A DNA stretch of 64,000 nt, from the NCBI RefSeq assembly GCF_002999335.1, contig NW_020312258.1, forward strand, positions 124,001-188,000, in the 5' to 3' direction. Numbering within the stretch: position 1 is the first letter of the stretch; every line of letters begins with the position of its first letter. Origin of the DNA: Cyclospora cayetanensis. Lineage: Eukaryota > Apicomplexa > Conoidasida > Eucoccidiorida > Eimeriidae. The notes beneath the pieces are model-generated. The model searched no databases and had not been told where the DNA came from. It saw nothing but the letters and a program-made list of their open reading frames with translations. Of this stretch, positions 24,550-36,300 are shown in pieces. The position numbers and the translations under genes were made by a program.

Positions 24550-25650
24550 CTACACGCGCTTCCTTCCTGGAGCCTTTTTGTTGGCTGCTGGTGCAGCCGC
24601 CCCTGCGACTCTCTTTTGCCGAGTACCTGCCATCTTTTCCGCTGCAGCAGCAGCACCTGCTGCTCTGGCCGCTGGCTTGGCGACTTTAGCGCCACAGCTT
24701 GGGGGGTTCTGAGGGGCCTTAGCCCTAGAGGTAGCCAAACAAGGCTTTTCTTCCCTTAGCAGTCCTTCCTTGCGCAGCCGTACCTCGAGGGCAGTGGTCA
24801 GCGTCTTTGGCAGATACGCGGAAAACAGAGACAAGGCAAAGGCCTGGAGACTCGCGTCGGATGTGGACACCGGAGGGCCCCCGCCTTGGTCTGCCTCGGA
24901 GGCCCCTAAAGGTACAGATGACCGCTGCCTGGCAATCGCTGTAACCAGTTTCCCATGCTTCCGCAGCAAGAATGTCAGGGTCTTATCGTTGTTGAATCGG
25001 ACAAACAAAGAACCACCGAGGGCGGCGGATCCCCGTGCATCTCCCTCTTCAATGCTGGCAGGAGCGCTCTCTGCCAGGACAGAAGCAGGGCTCTCTGGTG
25101 GCTTGCTGGTGTCTGCTGCACAATCAGCCGCCCCTGTCGTCTCACCATGAGCTGGCTTCGCAGCAGAGAGCATCCGAAGGTCGCTTACCCAGTGCAAACG
25201 CCGTAGAACTGCGGAATGCCCTGCAAGGGCTTGAAGATTGCGGCGAACTTCGACATCCACTTTTGGGGGAGCAACCGCCTCCAAAAGGGGGACGAAAGAA
25301 GCTGCAGCCTGCTGCATAAGGTGTGGCAGCAGCAACAGGAGTGGATCTACCGGCGTTGCTAGGAGCAGCGATCCGTCACTGAGAACCAGCTGTGGAGGGA
25401 GAAGAGCAGAGCATACACCCACGCTGCGGCAGCTCTTGTTCATCTCATAAATGTCCTTTCCCGCTACAAAGAAGTCTACTATTACGTTGGGGGAGGACGG
25501 ATGAGGGAGCGCAATAGGTCTAAAGATGGGCCAGTCACTCTTGCTCTGCAGAATTTCTCCCCTTTTAGAAGGCTTTTGGGGGGACAGCGGGCTAGGCACT
25601 ACCAGGAGGCGCAGCTGACTGGCATCAAGAGGGGGGGCGGTGGTTGCCAT
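24550..25650 (-). CDS. RNASEH2B: Ribonuclease H2 subunit B, single exon
   Basis: The B subunit is a non-catalytic part of the trimeric RNase H2, which removes ribonucleotides and RNA:DNA hybrids in the nucleus. The open frame starts at an ATG (25650) and codes 366 residues, close to the roughly 310 of the human protein. The key match is the segment around residues 96–108, where DGSLL.ATPVDPLLLLLP mirrors the family's DG…FATPVDPLFLLL. Further matches are the N-terminal IYEMN block, a region with LHWV and, in the middle, KTLTFLLRKHGKLV, like the family's KTL.WL..KV. Then comes FALSLFSAYLPKTL, like the conserved ISDYIPKEL. The C-terminus is Lys/Ala-rich and could be a nuclear localisation tail. 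No intron is needed. Confidence 0.85.
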   Translation of the reverse strand: MATTAPPLDASQLRLLVVPSPLSPQKPSKRGEILQSKSDWPIFRPIALPHPSSPNVIVDFFVAGKDIYEMNKSCRSVGVCSALLPPQLVLSDGSLLLATPVDPLLLLLPHLMQQAAASFVPLLEAVAPPKVDVEVRRNLQALAGHSAVLRRLHWVSDLRMLSAAKPAHGETTGAADCAADTSKPPESPASVLAESAPASIEEGDARGSAALGGSLFVRFNNDKTLTFLLRKHGKLVTAIARQRSSVPLGASEADQGGGPPVSTSDASLQAFALSLFSAYLPKTLTTALEVRLRKEGLLREEKPCLATSRAKAPQNPPSCGAKVAKPAARAAGAAAAAEKMAGTRQKRVAGAAAPAANKKAPGRKRV

Positions 25651-26641
25651 CGTCAGAAGCCGGTGCTCTCCGTCCTTCCACGCCCATGGAAAGTATAGAG
25701 AAGCGGAGACGACTCCTGCTTGAAGGAAAACAGGAAAATCAGATGGTGGGTATAAGGGGGTTGGCTCGTGGAGCAGACGGCAATCAGAAGGAAGTAAAAC
25801 ACATGTGAACGCCTTATTTTTAGCAGAGCCGGCCCTAAACCCTTGATTCTAAGCCGCAACCTCTAGCTTCAGATGGAGCTGTGGCAGATCCTAATAGAAT
25901 TACATGCTTTCTGCACGAAGTCGTTGGCCTTGTCCACCGTTCAAATAAAGAAAATCCTAAGTAGTGTTTCTCTTTCAGGGTTACGTGAAGGACCTAAATG
26001 AGCTGAGACTGTGAAATGACGGGAATTAGGTATGAGGAGGCGAAATTGCCTGGCATTATAGTTTTAGTGCTGCTGATTTCATGGTGGTGTTTGACGGTGC
26101 TCGCATGGGGTGGGTGGCAATGCTAGAGGCTGACTTTTGCATGCCGTTGTTGTATTTTAATGATTTATCGAGTGTTTCAATTCAATAGTGCTAGACTAAA
26201 TGAATTACGGCTTACATTTATGACTCTTATGCCAATTTTTGTACGTTGCAGGAACGCGTTTCGCTCTCGAGTGCTTGGAAGGGTCCCCCTTGTCTTGGAT
26301 CGTACTGGCAAAGTGCCTTCTTCTAATTCAGTGAGTTTGTTTTGGTTCTAGCAGCAGCAATCTGAAGGTCTGATTTAGTTCGGTTTTGGTTGGAATCGCG
26401 TTTGTAGGTGTAGTCCTGAGATGATGAGAGGAAGGGACTAAAAGGACAGAGCAGATCAGAGTGCTTTACCAACTTTCAACCTGTTTAAAGTGGCTGTTGC
26501 TAAGTTCCCTGTCATTAGGTTGGGATGATGGCACTGTTTGTCATCGTTTCTTGCACTAGCCAGTTCAGCAACATCTACTAACAATCCCATGACTACCCAT
26601 TGATTTGTCATATTGTGTTTTAAGCAAGATGCGACTTGTGG
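25651..26641. other. 5' flank of RNase H2B, no gene seen
   Basis: AT-richer than the genes around it and without convincing open frames. It leads into the first LTR at 26642. Confidence 0.5.
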
Positions 26642-26995
26642 TGTAGCAGGCTGAGGTATCCTTTAGCACTCTCTGCCTCACTGACTAAGAACTAGGAAGG
26701 GAATGATTAGTCGGTTTTTGTGTCCGAACAGCTTATTTATTGCAAGACAGCGTTGCTCGATATTATGGTCTCTGGGTGCGCTAGATGCCTTGTGCTACCA
26801 GCAGTGAATGCTCGGTGTATTAAGAATGCGGTTACACGCACCCTGGCTGTCCCTCCCCCCGCATTTTGAAACCCTAGGGGGCAGGAGCAGGGGACGACGG
26901 GACTACAATAAAAGATGCACAATAACTTTCCACCAAGTTTGGATTGAGGCTGGAGTTAACTGCTTCCCTACGGATATCTTCTACGCAATGTTACA
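26642..26995 (+). repeat. 5' LTR of the Ty3/gypsy relic
   Basis: It begins TGTAGCAGGCTGAGG and ends ACGCAATGTTACA. It aligns along its length to the 3' LTR and to the two solo LTRs. Strong shared blocks are GCGCTAGATGCC, GTGAATGCTCGG, CGCACCCTG and AAACCCTAGGGGG. A primer-binding site beginning TGG is not evident directly after it. Confidence 0.8.
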
Positions 26996-28147
26996 CTCTG
27001 TAGTACTGCATGGCTTGATGCAGTTGTCCCCTGCTCGTCCATTGGCTGTGAGTGTTGTACAACAGTTGCTTGGTTTATGACAAGTTATTCGGTACTCGAC
27101 ATTATGATTTTCTTGGGCATCACGCTAAGGTGAAACACCCCTGGCGGTGGAAGATGGCGCTGGCACAACGGCTGTAGGGGGCCAAGGACGGGCTGCAAGC
27201 GGGTGTGAACGCGGTAGCTTCGCGTCAAACTGCATGATTTTTCAGCTGATAAAATAATTCTGGCGTGTTGTCGATGCTAGGCCCACTATAAAAGTATTAC
27301 AGCCGTATGGTCGGTAATTTGCTTGAAGAGCTCATCAGACTTAGAAAAGTGCCTTGCTTTGCACCCCCAGATAATGAAAAACGAGTCTCCTTGCGGCACG
27401 TTTACTGGACCGAGAATCACTCTAATAACGGCTTCACTCATGTGAAGGATGTCGTCTTCCGCAGGGATACTACAGTTCAAGCCTCGACACAGCCCGAGTC
27501 GTCGGTTTATGGTGAGACCGGCTCGACCACAAGCTTTTGGAAAGCAAAACGCTCAAGCAGGGGAATCTATTAGTAGATCGGTATATCGATCACGACAAAG
27601 CTTTGACCCCAAAACCACAAATTAGACGGACATCTGGTTTATCAGTGACATATGTAGGGTCTACCTGAAAGGTCACGTCAGATGGTCGCAAGAACGGTAA
27701 CGGCGTAATGATTGCACATCAGCCTGGGGGCCCATCGACAAGTCATGGACTAGTTAAGGCTTCAGAAGCAAATGAGCGCATCATGTATGCCTTTGTCTGT
27801 GTACGAAGGAAAAGTTAGGATTTATAACGTCTGTATTTTGGGGCTGTCAACCAACCGTAGCCTATAGTACAAACAAATCAGGAAAGAAAACCCTAAGGAA
27901 GTCGCGCGTTCAGGTAGCGCAAGACAGCCTCCAAACAACATGCTTGCTTATATTATCGAGTACGTCACATAATTCAAAAGTGCAAGGCATGCAAAATTCA
28001 AAGAACATAATCAACAAGACTTGGCTCAGCGAAAGCAGGCAGATTGGCGAACAAAAGTCACATCAGGGAATCAGAAGCTCACCCACGCAGGTTGTGGAGC
28101 AGTGAAGGGGGACACAGAAGATCACCCCGCATTTATGGACTGACCAA

Positions 28148-28430
28148 GATACAATGCTTGCATCTGCAAGCTCGCAGAAAGGGGTCACACTGGAAAAGAA
28201 GTTAATCTGTTGTCCTAGGAGACGGCACAGCAGCGCAATATGCCTGCTCACTCCTTAGCGCAAACCAAGTCTCAGGCTTGTTGGGGGGTTGCAAAGCTCA
28301 AGGATTGGCAAAGCAACGGCAGCTCAGTGCTCCTTCATTTCGAAGTCGAGTCCTATCAGTATACTGTGCGACTTCTATGTTGGAGCATCACGATGTAATC
28401 CTAGGTATTCCGTGGTTCATGCAATGGCAG
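28148..28430 (+). pseudogene. Retropepsin remnant
   Basis: The most diagnostic part is HDVILGIPWF at 28390–28420, the family's C-terminal YDVILGMPWL block. About 75 codons upstream, near 28148, a DT…AS string may be what remains of the DTGAS active site; spacing fits, but frames differ. The region is broken and non-functional. Confidence 0.7.
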
Positions 28431-28763
28431 GCGCGCATGCGGTCACACCTGCGCGCTGTGAAGGCGAGCGGACCGGAAAGCCCAGGAAGAGGCAACTCAC
28501 GGTTCCTCAACAACGCCCGTTCCGCATGTGATAGGCAAAGTTGATGCCACAGAAAGATCCAGCAGTCTTCATGCTGGTGGCCCAGCAAAACAGTAAGAAA
28601 ACGCGATTTTGAGTACGCCTTTCGTTTGGGGGGCTATGTAAATAGCTATCAGGAAATCGACCGAATAGTCAGCCATGAAACAGCAAGAATGGGTAAATAG
28701 CAGCTAAATATCGACGAGTAAGAAACTTGCTGGCCACCTACTGGTTTTACAAAGCGTCGTACA

Positions 28764-29003
28764 CTGGAAATCCCCGGGTCAGCTCCAAACTATGCTTCCT
28801 AGCATTTCAAAAGGCCATATCATAAAAGCAATATTGAGCACCAGGCACAGGATTTATTGAAAGGAGGCAAAGCCTAGGAAGCAGCAGCGCCTTTGGGCAC
28901 AACCCAGGGGCGCTGCCAGAAAAAGAAAGGGGGCGGCTGGCGCTTGTCAACTTCAAGCTCCTGAACAAGGTTGTTCTTGCAGAAGAGTCTCCGATGCCTA
29001 TCG
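28764..29003 (+). pseudogene. Reverse transcriptase N-terminal remnant
   Basis: Two frames joined by a +1 shift near 28880 give the classical start of Ty3/gypsy RT: LEIPGSAP, then KRPYHKSNIE.QAQDLLKGG, then SSAFGHNPG, then LVNFKLLNKVVLAEESPMPI. These match the family's P..P.YR…L..G.I..S.SPF and DYR.LN…P.P. Two stop codons interrupt it. The YxDD catalytic box was not found downstream. Confidence 0.8.
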
Positions 29004-30183
29004 TTAGCGAATCATTCAACAGCGTACAGGAATCACAGCGTGCGCGGCATCGAAATTAACAAACTAAGCAAATTCTTGTCCACCTATATGGCAGGCAATA
29101 CAAAAAGCGTTCCTCACTCGCACACGCAGTCTCAGGTATACCTATCGGCTATTTTTCCTGTTAATGCCTTAGCTAGAATTCAGCGTCAATTCAATTGGAA
29201 ATTTAATAAGCTTATGCAGGAAGGCTTTATGGCGACCTGTAATTAAGGCTTTCGGGATTCAACCGAAACGTTCAAGGGCACCGAAAACACCTGCGGTGTG
29301 CGCCTCAGCTGCTACAAACAGTGGTTTGTGAAGGCGTATAAGTATTTGGGTTTTAAAAGAACAAGTGCGAGTTTGGGGAGCTTTTGTTTCGGATGGTGGA
29401 ATATAACCAGTGCTGGCAAAAAAAGAAGCTACAAAGGCGTGAGTTTTGCCTCTAAGCCCCCGCAAGGACGTAGCCAAATTTTATTACGATGCATTTTATC
29501 GCCGAAGGTTTATTCCTGGCGTATGTTGAAATGCTGCTTGTCAGACTGATCTAAGAAAGAAAACGTAGCTTTTGACTTAAAGAGAGCAGGCTGGTGCCGC
29601 AGCAAGGGCGCATAGTGGTCGCCTAACACTTCCTCCGCCACTTGCGCTGCACGATTTCAGCTGTCATTTATTCATAACAACTGATACTAGTGACGTACCA
29701 GTTAGCTTTATTCTCTTGCAGCAGAATACGGTTTCTTCCCAGCACCAAAATAATTGCCTTCTATATTTAGCGCTCCACCAAAACCAAGCAGCGGTATCCA
29801 GGAAGGGAAAAGCAGCTCTCTGCAGTGTGATGGGGTGTGGAAAATTGTCGGCCGTACTTATTTGGGTGTAAGTTTGCAGCCCGGACCAAGATCAATCTAT
29901 AATACGCCTTGTGGAAAGTTTTGCCCGGCTTTCTGCCTTTTGCAGTACGCCACTATAGTGAACAGCACTACGAGTAATACCACAGTAGTACGCGAAGCGC
30001 TGTCGCGACGTCCCACCGCTTCACGTGTGTGCAGCTCCACCGCTGTTATTCGTGATGATTCACGCTGTATATCGAAATTAGGCAAAGCTTATGCTTTGAC
30101 ACTCATGCATCCGTAACTCCTGCCAAAATGCATAATAAATTCCACGTTGAAGATAGCCTGCTGTGGTTCACAACACAACGTGT

Positions 30184-30665
30184 ACTCGGTTGCTTGTACA
30201 TCCCGACTTCGCTACGCACTGCGGTTTTGCGAAAAACACATGATTGTTTTCTTTAGAGCTATAGTATAATTCATACTACCATGGGAAACTTCTCTCAGTC
30301 CTTCTGGCAGCCTAGTGTGCATCCTGCGACTTCAGTTTTTACTGTCACGCTCTGATAGTCGGCAGCTGAGGCTGAAAAATCTCCATAAACCTAGAGCTTT
30401 GCAAATCCATCTTGTTTCTCAGAGGATTTGGATCAATTTCCTTATGAACCATTTTTAATCGAATTGCCGGAAGTCAAGGGTCAGGATAGCATTTGCATCG
30501 TTGTCGACACACTAAGCAAATGTGCCCCCTTCTTCCCATTGTTCCAGCTATGTCAAGGCTCAGAGGGCCGTTCAACTATTTTAGAGTAATGTTAAAAAGC
30601 TCCACGAGGATCTTAGAAGTATAATTACGGATTGTTTTTTGAGTTTATCAATGTTTCTGCCATTC
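30184..30665 (+). pseudogene. Integrase remnant
   Basis: In order: YIPTSLRTAVLRKTHD, as at the start of the zinc-binding region; a PRALQIHLVSQRIW block matching the family's P.GLLQPL..P...W; FLIELPEV with SICIVVDTLSKCAPFFP; and VKKLHEDLRSIITD. The first catalytic Asp is at 30505 and the second at 30630, about 41 codons apart as in Ty3/gypsy integrases. Stops and frameshifts separate the blocks. Confidence 0.85.
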
Positions 30666-31382
30666 CTTGATCACTTGCCCATGCATTGAGCGGAATACAA
30701 CACTGCGAGCTACGCTGTCATAAATAGATACACAGAGCTCACCAAACAAACTTTTATTCGATTTATTGCGGCTATAGGTTGTAAAGAAAATCAACTAACC
30801 GAATTGATTTCCTTTTTCTCCTGAGTGGTCGTGTAAAACGACACGACGCTCATCGATCTGTTGGCCTCGAGCATCGCTGGATTTCTGGCTTCATCTATTG
30901 GTATTGCATTTTTTTTGACTAATATTGCTAAGACGCTTCATAAGCCCAAATTTGTGTACAGGCACTTACACGTATATGCCGCTTTTGAGGCGTTGATTCG
31001 GCCATGCTGCATGCACCGGCTGTATTAATGCAAAAATTGATCCATGATGCGGTTGGGCAGTGCTGAACTAGTGTGTAGCTTGGATCCTTCTATACATTTT
31101 ACTTGCTATGTGTCGTCTTATAGTGGGGGCGTATATATTTCAGCATTCCTGCTGAATGTGTCCATTTAGGCTGGGACCTTTCTGCGTTGCTGACTAATGC
31201 GTGTACCTTTCTTTCCTTGTCTTTTTGAAGAAAGGGGCGGGAGCTGCTTTACAGTTCTTAATCGCACTGCGGTTCTTCCTATTGTCTGCCAGGGAAGGGG
31301 CGAACAGGTAGGAACTCTTGTGCTGTAGTTCTCGTGGTTAATTTTCCCTGATAGGTACGTCTCCCCAGAGAGCGCTTTATTT

Positions 31383-31396
31383 GGGAAGCGGGAAGA
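31383..31396 (+). promoter_or_regulatory. Polypurine tract before the 3' LTR
   Basis: GGGAAGCGGGAAGA, with a single pyrimidine, ends exactly where the 3' LTR alignment begins. It would prime plus-strand synthesis. It also fixes the element's orientation as plus. Confidence 0.65.
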
Positions 31397-31773
31397 TCTA
31401 GGGGACTGATATACTTTTCGAAGCTTCGTAGTACACTACCTATATGTAATTAGGAATAAGTAAGGAGTTGACTTGCTTGTTTGGCTGCTCGTATGTCTTA
31501 ATTATTGCAGAGTACTGTTAGCTCAAAATAGAGCCAGTGTTTTTTGTTGTGCGTTAGATGCCATGTACAACTACCTGTGAATGCTCGGAGTGTTTCGGGG
31601 TGTAGTGACGCGCACCCTGTCTGCATCTCTGCCCCTCTAGGCAAAACCCTGGGGGGAGCGCAGCAGGGACAGGCGGGAGCCCTCCTGACAGAAACGCTTT
31701 TAGCTTTCTATTTAGATTGTATTCGGTTTGGTGTTGTCTCTCTCTACCTAGTCCCTATATGAGGCATTATTGC
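31397..31773 (+). repeat. 3' LTR of the Ty3/gypsy relic
   Basis: Aligned to the other copies through GTAGTACACTACC, GCGTTAGATGCC, GTGAATGCTCGG, CGCACCCTGTCTG and AAAACCCTGGGGGG. Both ends have decayed, so the limits are approximate to about 10 bases. Confidence 0.75.
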
Positions 31774-31793
31774 TAGTGCATGAGCTGCGTTGG

Positions 31794-31900
31794 AGGTGTA
31801 TTTATCTGCACCCCGACTGTCTCCGTTCGCCGTAGTCTTCGACGCCTCGGGGTGCCAGAGCAGGTGGGAGAGGCGTTTCCTTTCATCAACATATGGTAAT
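31794..31900 (+). repeat. Truncated LTR fragment
   Basis: A block with CTGCACCCCGACTGTCTC, GCCTCGGGGTGCCAG and CAGGTGGGAG resembles the second half of the LTR (from CGCACCCTGTCTG onward) in the same orientation. Similarity is weaker than among the other copies. Confidence 0.45.
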
Positions 31901-32036
31901 ACCAGTTCAAATACTTTTACTGGCCCTTCAGCCTGCAAATCTCCTTGCGAGAGCCTGATGCTTATACCACCGTTGAGCATTTAAAGAAGATGAGACTAGA
32001 TTGTGTACTGTTTGAGCGATACAGGAAAAGCCCACA

Positions 32037-32410
32037 TGTAACGCTTCCTGTAAGGTTTCCGTAGAGAGACAGTGCGCTCTCGGATTAATACAATTTTTTA
32101 CAGAAAGTTCTTGATCGTTTTTTATGAAAAGCCTTCGGATTCCCGCGTCCCTCAGACTTTCTAACACGAGAAAGAGGGCGAGGTGGGGTGGGCTTTGCTG
32201 TACCCTTTAAGCACTTAGTGCATTCACAGCTAGTTACGCGTCTCATCTAGCGCACGCAAACACAACGGTGCATTTCCTTGCTTCCAGCCTAATGTGTTCT
32301 TCAGTAAATGAGATTTTGGACAGAACAATCTGCTAGGCAACTCTCGGTAGTTCTTATTTAAATGTAGCTGGTATAGTGAAAAGTCTTTCAGTGTAAATTG
32401 GCCCGCTACC
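32037..32410 (-). repeat. Solo LTR of the same family, inverted
   Basis: Read on the minus strand it begins GTAGCGGGCCAA and ends GGAAGCGTTACA. It shares CTAGATGAGACG, GCTGTGAATGCAC and the A/T-rich 3' part with the other LTRs, and is particularly like the copy at 12391–12767. Together with 31397–31773 it forms an inverted pair about 260 bp apart. Confidence 0.75.
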
Positions 32411-33376
32411 CCTCTACCTTAAGAGCCAGGATAATCTGAAGTGAGTGCTCCCATCTGACGGGGGAGAGGATAAGCATTCCGCCTTTTCCATGAATCATTG
32501 GGTTTTGATCCATAGAGGAAGGGCGCGATAATCGTTAGCGCTCGTATCACAGACCCCAATAGCTGGGAGCTAGACCTGCCAACAGAATGTCAGCGTATAA
32601 AAGCGACACAAAGCACACAGTAGAAGCGCAAGCTACCATATATGCAGCCTAATATGTGAGCATTAGTCGATTGCTAGTTAACCTTCCTGCACATGAAGGC
32701 GCAGCAGACAATCGACCTTGAAATGCCCATCCCTAAAAGACTTTGTTTGCTTAATGAATCAAAAAATCTCTAAACATGCGTAATCATTGAAATTACTCTC
32801 TTGTGGTCTGTTGAAGGTCTTCAGTGCTGTCAACTATCCCACGTGCAGTGGCTCGAACCACAAAACCGGTGTGAGGCCGACCCGGCCCCTGCTCCTATGA
32901 GGAAATGGTTCCATTTAGTGGCCTTCAGATCCTATCTCACAAAATAGAGTGCGATTGAGAAAGAACGTACAATTTGGGTTATGTTCTAATCAGTGAAGGG
33001 CCGTCAAACTGTGTAAGGGACTCCAGACCCTGAGGCATGCAAACGGGGTACCGCCCCACAGCTGATCTTGAATCGAGCTTTTCCACGCGCAATATATAGA
33101 GTGAATATTTTTTTGGTTACTTGTTGTGTCTCATGCCCTTACTTGCGGTAGGCGGGGCTATTTTGGAACTGGCACAGTGTATGGGTGACATTGCCTCTAC
33201 TTTCACAAGCCTGCGGCTGCCAGCAGCAGCTCTGAATGTGGACTTCCTCGGATTAACGGCGCGTTTCTCTGACGAAGGCGGGAGTTGCGGCCGCTGTTGC
33301 GTCCTCTCCCGACTTCCGTCGATTCTTCCACTGGCCACCTTCCGCATGCGCTCTGTCCCGTAATTGCCGCCACAGC
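32411..33376. other. 5' flank of NOL6, no gene seen
   Basis: No family motif on either strand. The plus-strand open frame at 33121–33363 lies just before the NOL6 start, but it ends in a stop and shows no homology. Confidence 0.5.
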
Positions 33377-36300
33377 ATGGGAAAGCTGGCAGCCAGCCGA
33401 CGGAGGACCTCCGTACGGGCTTCTCGAGAGAAGGGCACTGCTCATTCTTCAGGGCCTAGCGCCGCTGACGCGCACTTGAGTCTGCTAGAGCTGGAGCTGC
33501 AAGAGCTACTTAGCACTGTCCGCTGCCCCTGTCCAAGGGCAGAATCGGCCGAAGGAAGCTCCTCTGCAGCCGTCCTCTCTGAATTCATTGCTTTCTTGAA
33601 ACACTTCCTGCTCCAGTCGTTCCGCCCGGTACGTGTCTCGTTAGTTGAGGGATCGGCGACAGCGGAAGCTCTCGCAGGGAAACTTCGTTCTCAGAGGGCC
33701 ACTAGTCTCTTTGGGCGGTTGCCTGGCAACGCGAACGCAACAGCAACAGTATGGGAAGCCACTAGGCCCTCCAAGGTCGAGCTTATAGGCAGCTGTGGAG
33801 CAGGACTAGGTCCACCCGGATTTTCGCGAAACGTGGACTTGGCATTCGAGCTACCCGAGGCCGCCCTGGACAGGCGAGATTACCTGAATTACAGGTAGGC
33901 GCAGCTTGTCGCTTTAGCGCTCAGGTCCCCTTTCTTGCATCTGTCAACTTCTCGTGTAGGCCACGTTCCCTGTCACGCGCCAAAGGTCCAGTGAGCGGCA
34001 GCTTTTAGTTGCGTTTGCAATCGCAGGTACCTTGCGAAGCGCGCAGCCTACGTTGATGCAGTTCACGCACAACTGGTAGCCGAACTGGCGTCGTCGTCCA
34101 CAGACCTTTCCGAGCGATGGTGTTGGGCGAAAGCTTGCAGGAACGCGCTGCGGGTGGAGGCAGCTGTTTTGCCGTGGCGTTTTGATGCCACGAAGTCCTT
34201 CATCAGCCTCAGATTCGTCCCCTACGACGCAGGCAGCAACAACAGCCCGGAGGCGGGCGCTGCAGAGGATGCCTGCGAAAGAGTTTCAAAGCGTCTGCTG
34301 CGGCAGCTGCAGACCTGGGAAATTCGCATGTTTCCCTGCTGCCCCGGCGGGCTGTTTAAAGAGAAATTCCTAAGGCCTGGCGCGAATGCCGTGCGGCACA
34401 GAACAATTGCCACGCGGAGCCTCAAGGGGCCTTCTGCAGGGGCGGAAGAAACGCTTACAGAAGCTCAAGTGAAGGCGCTTCCCCCGACGCCGTATTACAA
34501 CGCCCTCGTTCTGGAAGATACTCGGTGCGTCTGCTCAGAGGGGGTACTTTGGTGGCGTGGCAGGGAGCCACGTACTTCCAGGGTATGCTCGCGGGGAGGC
34601 GCAAGCGTTTTGTTGAAGCAGGCCTTCCCTCGTAGAGACGGGGAGACTATGAGTGGGTAAGGGTGCTGTTGCTGTTGTGGGCGCTTGCGGCAGGCTGCTC
34701 TGCCACGCAAAGATGCTTCGAGATTGCACCGCGGAATTTACTGCCTTTGCTGATGCGGTTCTCCTCCTAAAGGCATGGGCTAAGCGGCGAGCTCTGCTGG
34801 CCTCAGGAGCGCCTCCCTTCAATCCCGCCTCAGGTACGACTGCATCATCCCCAATGTCGAAGGCCAACCTCAATGCAGCTTTCACGAGCGACGCTCACGC
34901 AAACGTTATTGCATGCATGCTTCCGCACGCGTACCGCTCGAGTGAGCAACGGGCGCGACGTCTGCCGCCAGCCTTGGCATCTGCGTGTGTCTGATGCATC
35001 ATGGAGTCTGTGCTTCCCTCTTGCAAGCTGCTGAGTGTGTTCTGCATGCTCAATGTAAGGTGGTTGGTGCGTGCTTCAGGCGTCTGCGGCTTCACGCTGT
35101 CTCTGGTACTCGGACATATTTGCCGGGCGTCTGGGGGTGCAGCGCGGGTGGCGTCTCCGGTGCAGCTCCTTCGCATGGCGCTGTCGTTCCTGGCCTCGGC
35201 CGACTTTAGAGAGCACTATTACTGCTTTGGCGAGGAAGCAGCGACCCCCAAGGCTGAGCTGTCAGAGGCCGCGAGAGCGCAACTGGAAGCCGCTGTGCAG
35301 GCTAGAAACGATGCTGCGGACGCCACGGCAGGCTTAGCGAACGCGGAGGATGCCCCTGTAGCCACGCAGCAATCGGCCCGTCTGGAACTGTGTGTTGGGT
35401 TTGTGGAAGACGCTATTCTCTTTGATTCTCAGGATAAGGCGTTCAACATCTTGTGGCGCGCGCAGCTGCACATACAGGTGAGCTAGAGCTGTTGCTGCAA
35501 GTGGGGGAACGTGTCACGCAGCTGTAGAGCCCATGCCCTGGAGGCAGCTTTCCGCGAAGCCTGGCATGCATTCTGCAAAGGACTTTTGGCGCACACGGGG
35601 CCTCTGGGGCTAGCGCCTGTTGTGGCGCGAGAGTTCCCAGAAACGCGACGCCTTTTGGGATGGTCGGAGGGACGAGGGGAGCTGTGGGGAGTGCAGAAAG
35701 GGCTGAGGCTCTATATATATATGACGCCAAGGTGCTTTGTAAAGCCTTGCGTCCGGGAGGGTGCTCCCCGCAGCCTTTTTATGTGGGTGGCCGGCACAGC
35801 TGCGTCTCTTTTGCTGGAAACTTGGATTTGCGCGGCTAGAGGGCGATGTGTTTTTCAGGAGCTGCAGCAGGAGGCGCGCAGCAGCTTGGCCGCGCTGCAA
35901 TCCCTGGAGGATCCTTTCATGGCGCTGTTTGGAGATCAGCAGGAAGAGCTGTTGCTCAAGTCGGACATGTGGGTTAGACTGCCGTCGCTGCCGCCCCGTG
36001 GCGAAGCCTATCACCTGGAAACGTCTTTTCCAGTGGCCAACTACGAGCCTGCAGTGCCGAATCAGCGTTACCACGGCCAAGGGGGGTCCGTGGAGGATGA
36101 AGGGATGCCCACCGAGAAGGCCGCACACATCGATCCCCCTAAGTGGGAGACAGGCGTGGCGTTTCTGGGAGCTGCAACTATCGGCCGGTTGTTGTTGCGA
36201 GGGCTGAGCGACCGGCTGCAGACTGTCCGCGTCCGCTTCCCACCGGCCAGCTCTACGAAGGAATCTTTGCAGACGGGTGAGAAGAAAGGCCTCTCTGGAC

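Larger units (their letters stand above)
26642..31773 (+). mobile_element. Decayed Ty3/gypsy LTR retrotransposon
   Basis: Two direct LTRs (26642–26995 and 31397–31773) enclose about 4.4 kb whose plus strand carries, in order, remnants of retropepsin, reverse transcriptase and integrase. That PR–RT–IN order is Ty3/gypsy (Metaviridae). A polypurine tract lies directly before the 3' LTR. The reading frame is broken by several stops and frameshifts, so it is not autonomous. The LTRs are clearly diverged from each other, so the insertion is old. Established knowledge: Eimeria genomes carry chromovirus-like LTR elements; I could not see a chromodomain after the integrase. Between 26996 and about 28100 a gag region is expected, but I recognise no CCHC knuckle. 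Confidence 0.85.

Noticed and set aside
33121..33363. Open frame just before NOL6 as a 5' exon
   Set aside because: It ends in a stop with no convincing donor, and the NOL6 exon starts with its own ATG at 33377.
35511..35858. Plus-strand open frame (with FREAWHAFCKG) as part of NOL6 exon 5
   Set aside because: It is in frame with exon 5, but no acceptor gives the right phase from exon 4. Splicing straight to 35859 restores the family's spacing to the EARSSL block.
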